Assembly: GCF_000272005.1 (NCBI RefSeq)
Contig: NZ_AKKU01000003.1
Coordinates: 1 to 64,000, forward strand
DNA length: 64,000 nt
Reading direction: 5' to 3'
Origin: Alishewanella agri BL06
GTDB taxonomy: Bacteria; Pseudomonadota; Gammaproteobacteria; Enterobacterales; Alteromonadaceae
The position numbers and the translations under genes were made by a program. A model generated the notes under the pieces. It saw nothing but the letters and a program-made list of their open reading frames with translations, was not told the origin of the DNA and did not search any database. Shown here piece by piece: positions 1-8,270 of the stretch. Each line of letters starts with the position of its first letter. Position 1 is the first letter of the stretch.

Positions 1-49
1 TCGCCAGTGCGAACAAAATCCAAGCAGCAAATGTCAACACGCCCTATTT

Positions 50-70
50 CCGGCAGCATTTTTCTGCCGG
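50..70. terminator. Hairpin downstream of the ydbL operon
   Basis: A 7-bp stem (50-56 with 64-70) closes a 7-nt loop about 20 bases past the ydbL stop. Neither side has a strong T-tract, so it is at best a weak terminator of the leftward operon. Bases 1-49 hold no recognisable gene. Confidence 0.4.
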
Positions 71-91
71 AACTTTGATCTGGCGCAATAT

Positions 92-454
92 CTAGCGTTT
101 TTGGATCCAGTTGCCGTCGAGCAAAATATAGTGCCCGCGTGCGGTGCGCTCAATGGCTTTTTGCCCAGCCATCGCTTCTACGTCGCTGACTGCAATATTA
201 TTTTCTTTGGCCAGACGGGCATATTCAGCGCGTCTGGCATCGTTAATCAGTTTGGCAATTTGTTCTGCGTCCGCACTGGCGTTAACCACACCCAGATAGC
301 CGTTTGGCTGTTCACCTACCAAACCCTGAGCTTTAGCGTTGGGCAGCGCATTCATCGCTTGCTGTAAGTTCATTGCCAGTACCGGTAAACTGCAAGCCAG
401 CAGCAGGGCAGCTAACCATACCCGCACCTGTTGTAACCATTGTTTCATATTCAT
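92..454 (-). CDS. ydbL: YdbL-family (DUF1318) periplasmic protein
   Basis: A 120-residue protein with an N-terminal signal peptide (about residues 1-27, ending LPVLA) followed by a small helical DUF1318 domain. YdbL is the third member of the ydbH-ynbE-ydbL operon, whose products form an AsmA-like bridge for lipid transport to the outer membrane; YdbL is thought to modulate the YdbH-YnbE interaction. The open frame extends further upstream into ynbE, but AAGGAG at 461-466 sits six bases before the ATG at 454, so that start is chosen. It lies 10 bases downstream of ynbE in the same direction, as in E. coli. Confidence 0.85.
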   Translation of the reverse strand: MNMKQWLQQVRVWLAALLLACSLPVLAMNLQQAMNALPNAKAQGLVGEQPNGYLGVVNASADAEQIAKLINDARRAEYARLAKENNIAVSDVEAMAGQKAIERTARGHYILLDGNWIQKR

Positions 455-464
455 CGCCATCTCC

Positions 465-653
465 TTAAAATAAGCCACTGGCATCACTGAATAATTCATC
501 CAACTGTTTATCGACCTTGATATAGATCTCATGCTGGATCTTCACATTCAGATTAATATTAATCGGTTCGTTGGCCAGCGCGACCTCCACTTTCGGGGTA
601 CAGGCGCTTGCCAGCCCCAATAGCAGAAGAGCCAGCAGTCTTTGCTTGATCAT
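465..653 (-). CDS. ynbE: YnbE-family outer-membrane lipoprotein
   Basis: A 62-residue lipoprotein. Residues 1-17 form a hydrophobic signal with a lipobox ending LASAC, so Cys18 would be lipidated. The remainder is rich in alternating beta-type residues (VEVALANEPININLNV), as expected for YnbE, which stacks onto the C-terminal end of the YdbH beta-groove and links it to the outer membrane. The start overlaps the ydbH stop by four bases (ATGA type), indicating translational coupling. The order ydbH-ynbE-ydbL matches Enterobacteriaceae. Confidence 0.85.
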   Translation of the reverse strand: MIKQRLLALLLLGLASACTPKVEVALANEPININLNVKIQHEIYIKVDKQLDELFSDASGLF

Positions 654-3220
654 GGTTTTGCTCCTGCAGCCTGGCGGGCTGCCTGTCGTTGTTGAATAAC
701 CTGTTGTACACGTTTAGTGATAGTATCATTGAGTTTACCAGCTAGCTGCAAGCTGGCTAACATAGCCGGGATATCCTCCTCCAGATTGATATTCAGATTA
801 ATAGCCCGACCTTGTTGCACTGCCGGATTAAACCCTTGTAATTGCAGTCCCAAAGTTAAAGTACCATCAGCCTGATAGCTCACCTCGGAATTTAACAAAC
901 TAAAATGAAAATCTTCCAGCGCATCAAATACCAGTTTCATTCCGGGATTGCTGCTCGCTGCTGCCGCAGGGTTGCGATATTGCAGTCGCCCACCTGGAGC
1001 TTCTGCACTGAGTTGGCCGGCACTGACCGACAACTGTCGTTGCGCATTAAGTTGTAATGGGATCTGACCGCTGATTTTGCCGATCGCCACCACATCGCTG
1101 GCCGGATGCTGGCGCAGCAATTCCGCCAAATCCAGCTGCTGTAACTGAATATCCAGCCGTTGTGCCGGTTGGCTCAAATCCAGCCGGGTCGGTTTAACGC
1201 TAAGCTGGCCGAGTAAAAAATCGCTTTGTAGTTGTTGTAGTTCTATCACTCCTCGCTCTGGTGTTGCCAGCGCTGTCTGGTAATTGGCAACCAATTGTAA
1301 CGGCCCCAGTGTCATACCATGATTGAGCTGCTGTACGCTGAGCTGGGGGACGCTAAGGCTAAGTTGTTCCGGATTGATTGCAACAGTGCTTTGGCCACTC
1401 AGATTCGTAAACAGTGTACGATCGTAAAGCCCACTTAACTCACGCAATTGCAGCTGAGCCTCAAGCAGTTGTGGTGCGGCCGGATAATGCAGTTGGCCTG
1501 AGGCCGCCAGGCGGCCACGTTGCAGTGTCAGCAACTCAGGCCAGGCACGAAAACTGTCCTGTAATGGATTTCCAGCCAGTAAAAAAATATCCGCCAGTTG
1601 CCAGCTGGCACTAAGCTTAGTTAGGGCATCTAACTGCGCCTGATACTGCACCGTCAGTCCGGGTGTATTACTTAGCTCGCCCTGTAACTGCAAAGCCTGT
1701 AACGAGCCGCTAACGCTGCTGTGTAATTGCCAGTCGGTGGTCTGTAGCTGCGGGTGCTGTAGTTGCTGTAATTGCAAACTGGCTGTGGCAGTGATCTGCA
1801 CGGGTTGGTCTGATTGCTGACTAAGTTCCAGTTTTGGCAGTTGTAATGCCAGCAGCGTGTTGAGCTGCGGTGAAGTAAGTACGCTGTTCATTGTACCCTG
1901 GTGTTGTAGCTGCCACTGTCCTGCCTGCCAGCGGCCGCGCAGGGTACTGCTCAGACTACTGTTAGTCAGATTAATCTCTGCATCGGGCAATTGTAGCGCG
2001 GGCACTGCTGCAGTCCAGGCCGAGTCTTCCAGGATCAGGCTGATGTTCTGACCTAGCTGCAGCATCAGTTTGGCAGAGCCCTGCAGCTGCAGCGCCTGTG
2101 GCGTGACATCCAGGCTCTGCAAGGATAATTGCAGTGGTAATGATGTCGGATTGAGTTCTGCCGCTGTGGTATCGAGTTTGACACGGATCCCCGGTAACGG
2201 CTGATTCAGCTGCGCGGCTAATGTTGGCAGTTGCAGCTCAGTTAGTTCCAACGCTGCACTGGCCGCCCAGGTATTAATACTGGCATCAGCGACTTTTAGC
2301 TGTAAGTCCGCTTCGCCTTTTAGCAGTCCAAGATTTGGTATTAGTACCGGCGTCGGCGCACGCAACAGCAAGCGGAAATCTCCGGTTTTTAGCGGCAGGC
2401 CTGGTGCTGAAGTCTGCGCCGTTGCAGAAGTTGGCAGTTGCCAGTCACCCTGCACAAATAGCTGAACTGGCTCGGTAAACTGACTCAATACCTGTTCTGG
2501 CACTACCAGCTGCCAGTCGGCCAAGAAGGCTTGTACGGCGCCTGATGGTGGCGATAATGCCAGTGCTAGCTCAGTTTTGCCGTACAGCCCGTCTAATTGT
2601 TGTTTTAAACTTAACGCGAATTGCTCTGGCAGTTGTACGCTGGCCTGTAGCTGCCTGTCCTTGCCAAGTTGTAATTGCATATCGGTGGTCAGGGTGAGCT
2701 GCTGCGCCGGACTGCTCAGAGCCAACTGTAATAACCAGTTTTCGCGGTCAGGGCTGCTCAGCTGCAGCGTCGCACCTAACTGACACTGACCCGCCGGGCA
2801 GGGTAAATCCAGTGTCATCTGCTTTATATGCAGTTGCTGCGGCAACCAGGCCGGTAACTGCCACTCGGATGCCAGCGCTGACAGACCAAGCGGCGTTGTC
2901 GCTTCGGCGGTAGTTTTGGGCGCGTCGAGTCGCAAGTCGAGCTGCGCAGCGCGGATAGCCATTAATTGAGGGCGAAAAAATGCCGGCCAGCGCCATTCCA
3001 GCGACAGGTCATTAAACCCGGCGGTCAGCGGTTGCTTGCCATCGAGCCGGAACTGCAGCTGTTGTAGCTGGATCTGATGCAGGCTTAGCTGACGGATTTG
3101 GAAGGATAACTGACTGATGCCGGCTTGCGTTAATTGCTGTTGCAGCAGAAACCAGGCAATGCCCGCCAATAATGGCAAGCCCAGTAGCAACAACAATAAA
3201 CTTTTCAGTAGCCAACGCAT
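650..3220 (-). CDS. ydbH: YdbH-like AsmA-family intermembrane lipid transport protein
   Basis: An 856-residue protein, close to the 879 residues of E. coli YdbH. Residues 5-27 are one N-terminal membrane anchor (RWLLKSLLLLLLGLPLLAG); the rest is a long repetitive beta-rich region full of Leu/Gln alternation, typical of AsmA-like proteins that form a hydrophobic groove across the periplasm. In E. coli YdbH, TamB and YhdP are partly redundant phospholipid carriers to the outer membrane. Here the gene is first in ydbH-ynbE-ydbL. The unusually high Gln and Leu content is a compositional quirk of this copy. Identification rests on operon context and architecture. Confidence 0.85.
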   Translation of the reverse strand: MRWLLKSLLLLLLGLPLLAGIAWFLLQQQLTQAGISQLSFQIRQLSLHQIQLQQLQFRLDGKQPLTAGFNDLSLEWRWPAFFRPQLMAIRAAQLDLRLDAPKTTAEATTPLGLSALASEWQLPAWLPQQLHIKQMTLDLPCPAGQCQLGATLQLSSPDRENWLLQLALSSPAQQLTLTTDMQLQLGKDRQLQASVQLPEQFALSLKQQLDGLYGKTELALALSPPSGAVQAFLADWQLVVPEQVLSQFTEPVQLFVQGDWQLPTSATAQTSAPGLPLKTGDFRLLLRAPTPVLIPNLGLLKGEADLQLKVADASINTWAASAALELTELQLPTLAAQLNQPLPGIRVKLDTTAAELNPTSLPLQLSLQSLDVTPQALQLQGSAKLMLQLGQNISLILEDSAWTAAVPALQLPDAEINLTNSSLSSTLRGRWQAGQWQLQHQGTMNSVLTSPQLNTLLALQLPKLELSQQSDQPVQITATASLQLQQLQHPQLQTTDWQLHSSVSGSLQALQLQGELSNTPGLTVQYQAQLDALTKLSASWQLADIFLLAGNPLQDSFRAWPELLTLQRGRLAASGQLHYPAAPQLLEAQLQLRELSGLYDRTLFTNLSGQSTVAINPEQLSLSVPQLSVQQLNHGMTLGPLQLVANYQTALATPERGVIELQQLQSDFLLGQLSVKPTRLDLSQPAQRLDIQLQQLDLAELLRQHPASDVVAIGKISGQIPLQLNAQRQLSVSAGQLSAEAPGGRLQYRNPAAAASSNPGMKLVFDALEDFHFSLLNSEVSYQADGTLTLGLQLQGFNPAVQQGRAINLNINLEEDIPAMLASLQLAGKLNDTITKRVQQVIQQRQAARQAAGAKP

Positions 3221-3290
3221 CTCGACTCCTGTCGGCGAATTCCCTGTTAGTGTCGGCCAGCCTAACTGAATCGGCTCTGAATTAACAATA

Positions 3291-3315
3291 AAAAAAGCAG
3301 CCGTAGCTGCTTTTT
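3291..3315. terminator. Bidirectional rho-independent terminator
   Basis: A run of A's at 3291-3296, a GCAGC/GCTGC stem extended by A-T pairs (3293-3301 with 3306-3314) around a CGTA loop, and five T's at 3311-3315. It lies just past the stop of the leftward M28 peptidase gene, between it and ydbH. Confidence 0.8.
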
Positions 3316-3330
3316 CAGAGGAGAAACGCC

Positions 3331-5034
3331 TTATTGACGGGCGTTTGCTGAAGCGTCGCGAATCGCGCGGAACTCATTACCCTGGTACCAGTTTGGCCAC
3401 TGCCGGCTGTTTGCCAGGTCATTGCCCACCCGGAAATACAGGAACAGATCCTGTTGCGCACCACGCAGATCCCAGTTGTCATTCCACTCATCTTCTACCT
3501 TGTGGTAACAGCAGGCATTGTACTCAGCGCGCTGCTTGGCACCCCATTCGGCACCATGCTGATAGTGGTCGTTGCCGCCTTTGGCATACAGAATAGGCAC
3601 ACCTTTTTTCGACAGGCTGAAGTGATCTGAACGATAGGCAATACCGGCTTCCGGGTTCGGCTCTTTTACCGCATAGCGACCTTGTTGCTCGGTATATTTG
3701 ACCAAGATCTCTTCCAGATCGGTATTACCCAGACCGACCACTACCATATCTTTCATCGGACCATAAACGTTCATCACATCCATATTGATCGCGGCGACGG
3801 TTTTCTCCAGCGGGAACACCGGATTTTCGGCATACCAGGCTGAACCCAGTAAACCACGTTCTTCGGCGGTAACCAGTACAAAGACCACTGAACGCTCAGG
3901 CTGCGGCTGCTGGGCAAAGTACTCTGCCAGCGCAATCACCGCACCGGTGCCGCTGGCGTTATCCTGGGCACCGTTAAAGACTTTGTTATTCGGATTGGAG
4001 AAGTCGACACCCAGATGGTCCCAGTGTGCCATGTAAAGCACATATTCATCCGGATACTTGCTGCCCTCGATATAGCCAACGACGTTACTGGATTCCAGTT
4101 CACGCAAGTTATTCTGGATGCTAATTGAAGCTTTAACATTCAGCGGCACCGGTTTGAATTCGCCGGACAAGGCTTGTTTACGCAAGGTTTCGATGTCGCT
4201 ACCGATATTGGCAAACAGTTTTTGCGCCGTTTCGGTGGTAACCCAGCCCTCAACCTTGGCGCGGTCCATATTTTTGTTTTCTTTAATTAAATCAAACTTA
4301 ACCGGTGAGCCATGTGCCACCACACCCCAGCCATAGCTGGCGGCGTCAGTTTCGTGAATAATCAGTGCCATGGCGGCACCCTGACGCGCGGCTTCTTCAA
4401 ACTTGTAAGTCCAGCGGCCGTAATAGGTCATAGCGTTGCCGTTAAACAGCTTTGGATCCTGAGTGGCAAAGCCCGGATCGTTAACAAACATCACCACGGT
4501 TTTGCCTTTTACATCCAGACCTTCATAGTCATTCCAGTTATATTCCGGAGCAACAATGCCGTAGCCAACAAACACCATCTCGCTTTCGGTCACTTCCACT
4601 GCTTCTGTTACCTGAGTGGTCCAGGCAAACATCTCATCACGGTAAACCAGCTCAGCCGGTAGTTGTTCGCCGCCACCGCTTAGTTTCATCGCTGAAACCT
4701 GCTTCGGATCGATTTGTACCAGCGACACTGGTTGCTTGTAGCTGTCGCCATCGATAGCTTTTAAGCCAATGCGCTTAAAATTTTCTTCCAGATAAGCAAC
4801 AGTCAATTCCTCGCCCTTAGTAGCCGGGGCGCGCCCCTGAAAGCGATCTTCTGACAGCGTTTTAATATACTCGGCCAGCTTAGGGTTAAACTCGGTATCG
4901 ACCAATTCAGTGCTTGCCGTTGTGCTGGCAGGTGCAGGTTCTACGCTTTGTTGCGCCGGTTTACCGCAGGCCGTCAGTGCCATTGCGGCAGAGAGTGCCA
5001 GCAGCATGGCCGGTTGTTTCAGATTGTGTAACAT
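3331..5034 (-). CDS. Secreted M28-family zinc metallopeptidase (lipoprotein)
   Basis: A 567-residue predicted lipoprotein: the signal segment ends in a lipobox (MALTAC, Cys23). A protease-associated (PA) insert spans about residues 140-290. The C-terminal peptidase domain shows the M28 di-zinc ligands in order: His in AHWDHLG, Asp in QDNASG, the Glu pair in TAEERG, Asp in INMDVM and His in SDHFS. M28 enzymes release N-terminal residues from peptides, here presumably in the periplasm or at the cell surface for peptide nutrition. The gene is a single unit, followed by a terminator. The exact substrate cannot be read from sequence. Confidence 0.9.
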   Translation of the reverse strand: MLHNLKQPAMLLALSAAMALTACGKPAQQSVEPAPASTTASTELVDTEFNPKLAEYIKTLSEDRFQGRAPATKGEELTVAYLEENFKRIGLKAIDGDSYKQPVSLVQIDPKQVSAMKLSGGGEQLPAELVYRDEMFAWTTQVTEAVEVTESEMVFVGYGIVAPEYNWNDYEGLDVKGKTVVMFVNDPGFATQDPKLFNGNAMTYYGRWTYKFEEAARQGAAMALIIHETDAASYGWGVVAHGSPVKFDLIKENKNMDRAKVEGWVTTETAQKLFANIGSDIETLRKQALSGEFKPVPLNVKASISIQNNLRELESSNVVGYIEGSKYPDEYVLYMAHWDHLGVDFSNPNNKVFNGAQDNASGTGAVIALAEYFAQQPQPERSVVFVLVTAEERGLLGSAWYAENPVFPLEKTVAAINMDVMNVYGPMKDMVVVGLGNTDLEEILVKYTEQQGRYAVKEPNPEAGIAYRSDHFSLSKKGVPILYAKGGNDHYQHGAEWGAKQRAEYNACCYHKVEDEWNDNWDLRGAQQDLFLYFRVGNDLANSRQWPNWYQGNEFRAIRDASANARQ

Positions 5035-5097
5035 CGGTTTTTCCTTGGTGTTGTCTGATGTTTGATAAGACTGCAGTCTGTAACTGCAGCGGAACTG

Positions 5098-5694
5098 TTA
5101 GTCGGCATAGCCCCAAGGCACAGGAGGCAAGCTGACCGGCTTAGTTAGATCGAAGTCGACCCTAAACTCCCGGCCTTCACGTACCAGGCGATAGCTAAAT
5201 TGCTCCGGGTAAATATACATTTGCCAGGTGTTGCCGATGGATTGCGGAACACCACGCGCTGCAAATAACTCTTTTGAGTACTGATCGGCAGGGAAGGACT
5301 GCGCATTTGGCCAGCCCGCATCAACGGTATGGCCGCCATACATGGTTTGCTCATCATGTGAGCCATCCTGATTCCGGTGATCATGCTTTAACGATAAACC
5401 GGCGCCGGTTTTGGTAATAATCCAGGTTCGGGAATGGTTATCACCAACATGGAAAGGAATCTGCAATTCAGTGTCGGTACAGCGACGTACGTGCATAATC
5501 AACGCACCTTCAAAGCCCGGTGCGGCAGGATTATCTACCGCAATTTTGCCGGCAAAGGCTTTGCCGCAAAGTGCTTTGATTTTTTCGAAGAAGGCATCAT
5601 GGGTGGCGATAGATACCAGTGGCGCAGGTTGTACAATTTGCGCCTGGGCAGCAAAAGTTAGCCCCAGAGAGAGTGCTAATAGGGTTTTTTTCAT
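5098..5694 (-). CDS. Secreted protein of unknown function
   Basis: A 198-residue protein from the ATG at 5694, which has AAGGAG six bases upstream; the open frame continues 43 codons further but without a better start. Residues 1-19 are a Sec signal peptide ending AAQAQ. The mature part has two cysteines that could pair (LCGKAF and VRRCTD) and a His/Asp-rich patch (LKHDHRNQDGSHDE) that could bind metal. I do not recognise the family. It lies 63 bases upstream of the M28 peptidase in the same direction, so the two may be cotranscribed. Confidence 0.75.
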   Translation of the reverse strand: MKKTLLALSLGLTFAAQAQIVQPAPLVSIATHDAFFEKIKALCGKAFAGKIAVDNPAAPGFEGALIMHVRRCTDTELQIPFHVGDNHSRTWIITKTGAGLSLKHDHRNQDGSHDEQTMYGGHTVDAGWPNAQSFPADQYSKELFAARGVPQSIGNTWQMYIYPEQFSYRLVREGREFRVDFDLTKPVSLPPVPWGYAD

Positions 5695-5777
5695 CTTTTT
5701 CTCCTTATAATAGCCCTGAATATACCGCGGATACGTACCGGGTTCAAACCGAACCGGAACAGAACAAGGCGAGCAGC

Positions 5778-6053
5778 ATGCAAAACGAAATTGATGGCAA
5801 GTTTTTGCTGAATCTTTATGCAAAAATCGAAAAACATGGCGAGGTGGCTTCTACACCCCACGGCAGCGGCTTTCAACTCGACGGCATTACGATCAGTCAG
5901 GGGTTTGATGGTTATGAAGCCTATTTTTCTGATGGTCAGGTGCAGTTAACTCTGGGCTTTCATAATAAATGGCACGCGGATGCCAGCACTGAGCAACAAA
6001 TGGAGCGTTTTTTAGAAAAATTAAAACATATCCAGCAGTCTTACAGCTTGTAG
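5778..6053 (+). CDS. Small protein of unknown function
   Basis: A 91-residue soluble protein starting at the ATG at 5778, preceded by AAGGCGAG. It is divergent from the secreted protein at 5098-5694 and ends before the lysC leader. The sequence has aromatic glycine-rich strands (SGFQLDGITISQGFDGYEAYF) followed by a C-terminal helix, but no motif I recognise. The frame is open further upstream, overlapping the divergent gene, which makes the later ATG more likely. Confidence 0.6.
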   Translation: MQNEIDGKFLLNLYAKIEKHGEVASTPHGSGFQLDGITISQGFDGYEAYFSDGQVQLTLGFHNKWHADASTEQQMERFLEKLKHIQQSYSL

Positions 6054-6140
6054 GCGGGCTGTTGAGCGGTTTTTTTCAAATTTTGCTTGACGCTATGCAA
6101 AATAAAAGGCATCTTGCCGTTTAGATGGCTAAAGGGCTGT

Positions 6141-6169
6141 TTGCTTTTAGAGTCAGAACAAGATAAAGT
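6141..6169 (+). promoter_or_regulatory. Putative sigma-70 promoter of lysC
   Basis: TTGCTT (6141-6146) and TAAAGT (6164-6169) are separated by 17 bases. Transcription would start near 6176, about 20 bases before the P1 stem of the lysine riboswitch, which is the expected arrangement. Confidence 0.45.
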
Positions 6170-6189
6170 ACGCCGCGTCAATCGTATTC

Positions 6190-6365
6190 GATAGACCAGA
6201 AGAGGCGCGCTAGCCAGGTATGTGATGTCAGAGCTCTATCGCTCGCAGCAGCACAGAGGGGGTTTAGCGCCGAGGACAAACAACAGGTAGAGGTTGTTTG
6301 TTCGGTTGCCAGGGCTGAATCCCTGGGACTGTCACCTGATGTTTTGGTGGAGAGCTTCTGGCCTT
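6190..6365 (+). ncRNA. Lysine riboswitch (L box)
   Basis: The leader of lysC carries the lysine aptamer signature: AGAGGCGCGC with GCCAGGTA near 6201-6220, GAGGGG at 6256-6261, GCCGAGGA near 6269, a CCAGGG/CCCTGG stem (6309-6314 with 6321-6326), GTCACC, and a closing GGAGAGC. The P1 helix is CCAGAAG (6196-6202) paired with CTTCTGG (6355-6361). Lysine binding to this RNA lowers aspartokinase III expression. No T-rich terminator follows, so control is probably at translation initiation (RBS AAGGAG at 6444-6449) and/or RNA decay, as described for E. coli lysC. Confidence 0.93.
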
Positions 6366-6457
6366 TGTTATATACAGCAACGGTCTGTTTCCATTCTCGT
6401 TTTGCTCACTAGCAAATGCCATGCTCTGCTTATCTGTTTTGTTAAGGAGAGACCCCC

Positions 6458-7807
6458 GTGTCCAAACTAATTATTGCCAAATTTGGTGGTACCAGCGTTG
6501 CTGACTTCGATGCAATGACGCGTTGTGCTGATATCGTGCTAGCTGATGAAAATATCCGGGTGGTGGTGGTCAGTGCCAGCTCGGGTGTGACTAACCTGCT
6601 GGTTGACATTACCAAAACCACAGAAGTACAGCAGCGTTATGATGCCTATGCCGGCATCGAGCAAATTACGCTGAACGTGCTCAATCGCTTGCAGCAGCCA
6701 CATAGTGTTGCCGCGCAAATTGAATTGTTATTAGGCGAATTAAAAGCGCTGATTGAAAATGGCGGTGCGGTTTACAGCAGCGCGCATAAAGATTTAATTC
6801 AGTCCTTTGGTGAGCGTTTAAGTTCCGTGCTGTTTACACAAGTGTTGCTGGAGCGTGGTAGTGCCGCCTTATGTTTCGATGTTCGCCGTATTATGCGCAC
6901 CGACAGCCGGTTTGGTAAGGCAGAGCCCCAAATTCAACAACTGGCTGAGCTTGCGGCCATCCATCTGCAACCTCTGCTGGTCGAGCAGCGTATCGTGACT
7001 CAGGGCTTTATTGGTGCTGATGAATTTGAGCAAACCACCACCTTAGGGCGCGGCGGTTCAGACTACAGCGCGGCCTTACTGGCCGAAGCGTTACAGGCGG
7101 CGACCGTACAGATCTGGACCGATGTGGTCGGTATTTTCACTACTGATCCACGTTTAACCAGTGATGCCCGTTGTATCCGCGAAATCAGTTTCGATGAAGC
7201 GGCGGAAATGGCAACCTTCGGTGCCAAGGTACTGCATCCGGCAACCTTGTTACCGGCGATGCGACAGAATATTGCGGTCTTTGTCGGCTCCAGCCGTGAG
7301 CCACAAGCCGGAGGAACCTGGATTGCCAAAGATGTAAAAGAGCGGCCTCCTTATCGCGCTATTGCACTGAGAAAAGCCCAAACGCTGATTACCGTAAAAA
7401 GCCCTGCCATGTTGCATGCACCGGGTTTCTTAACCCGGGTGTTCGATACCTTAAGCCGGCATCAAATTTCTGTCGATCTGGTTACAACCTCAGAAATCAG
7501 TGTCGCTCTAACTTTGGATCAGGGCGGCATGACCAGTGCATTTAGCAGCAATGTCGAACCAGCTCTGGATGAATTGCGTACCTTCTGCGAAGTGTCAGTG
7601 GAAGAGGGGTTGAGTCTGGTGGCAGTGATTGGTAATCATTTGCACAGCAGTAAAGGCGTTTCCGGTGAGCTGTTCAGTACGCTGGAGCGCATTAATATGC
7701 GCTTAATTTGCCACGGGGCGTCAAAACATAACCTGTGCTTCCTGGTGCAGGATAGTGACGGTCCGGCAGTGGTAAAACAACTGCATCAGTGTTTGTTTGC
7801 TGCCTGA
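6458..7807 (+). CDS. lysC: Lysine-sensitive aspartokinase III
   Basis: A 449-residue monofunctional aspartokinase, the size of E. coli LysC. It phosphorylates L-aspartate, the first step toward lysine, threonine and methionine. The N-terminal kinase motif KFGGTS is at residues 7-12, the FGERLS and GRGGSDYSA motifs of the amino-acid kinase fold follow, and tandem ACT domains fill about residues 300-449 (lysine feedback site). Translation starts at GTG 6458 with AAGGAG eight bases upstream. The gene is monocistronic, has a strong terminator, and is controlled by the lysine riboswitch. Confidence 0.95.
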   Translation: MSKLIIAKFGGTSVADFDAMTRCADIVLADENIRVVVVSASSGVTNLLVDITKTTEVQQRYDAYAGIEQITLNVLNRLQQPHSVAAQIELLLGELKALIENGGAVYSSAHKDLIQSFGERLSSVLFTQVLLERGSAALCFDVRRIMRTDSRFGKAEPQIQQLAELAAIHLQPLLVEQRIVTQGFIGADEFEQTTTLGRGGSDYSAALLAEALQAATVQIWTDVVGIFTTDPRLTSDARCIREISFDEAAEMATFGAKVLHPATLLPAMRQNIAVFVGSSREPQAGGTWIAKDVKERPPYRAIALRKAQTLITVKSPAMLHAPGFLTRVFDTLSRHQISVDLVTTSEISVALTLDQGGMTSAFSSNVEPALDELRTFCEVSVEEGLSLVAVIGNHLHSSKGVSGELFSTLERINMRLICHGASKHNLCFLVQDSDGPAVVKQLHQCLFAA

Positions 7808-7823
7808 AGCAGACAGTGAAAAC

Positions 7824-7852
7824 AAAGCCCCACTTGTTCGCGGGGCTTTTTT
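7824..7852 (+). terminator. Rho-independent terminator of lysC
   Basis: The stem AAAGCCCC (7824-7831) pairs with GGGGCTTT (7842-7849) and is followed by T's up to 7852; 17 bases after the lysC stop. Confidence 0.9.
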
Positions 7853-7859
7853 GTTGCGG

Positions 7860-8270
7860 TTAATCCGGCAAGGTTGCGTGTAGTTCACCCTGCAGGCAAA
7901 GGCGTTGACCAATGCCGACCATAGAGACCTGTTCGCACCAAAGGTGCAGTGGCTGCGGATGGTCAGCCAATTTTAACAATAATTGGTCGGCGCCCAACCT
8001 TGCCACAACCTCCCCGCAAACTCTGACCAGTGGCATACCGTTCACCAGCGGTTGCAAGGCTGGGCTAAGTTGTTCGGCATCGGTAAACGTGGCTTGCCAC
8101 AGCGATAAGTTAAGCTGCTGATAGTCAGTCGTTTGCTCCAGCCTATCAAGTTCTGCTTCGTCGGCATCAATAATCAGAGTCTGTAAGCCGGCATAACTGC
8201 ACTCTGCCAGCTCTGCGCCGGCATGAAACGGCAGTCGGCTCAGCCGTTTTAGTTTGACGCTGATTTGCAT
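7860..8270 (-). CDS. Hypothetical protein downstream of the symporter gene
   Basis: A 136-residue soluble protein with no signal or membrane segment. It begins one base into the stop of the upstream symporter gene, so the two are translationally coupled. It has alternating strand-like segments and many Leu/Gln residues but no motif that I recognise. It could be a small beta-barrel (OB/PilZ-like) protein, but that is a guess and not shown by the sequence. Confidence 0.6.
   Translation of the reverse strand: MQISVKLKRLSRLPFHAGAELAECSYAGLQTLIIDADEAELDRLEQTTDYQQLNLSLWQATFTDAEQLSPALQPLVNGMPLVRVCGEVVARLGADQLLLKLADHPQPLHLWCEQVSMVGIGQRLCLQGELHATLPD

Noticed and set aside
2748-2996. Overlapping frames inside ydbH and other large genes
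   Set aside because: They are shadow frames without RBS or homology, as are the many open frames antisense to lysC, bepA, pheT and chrA.
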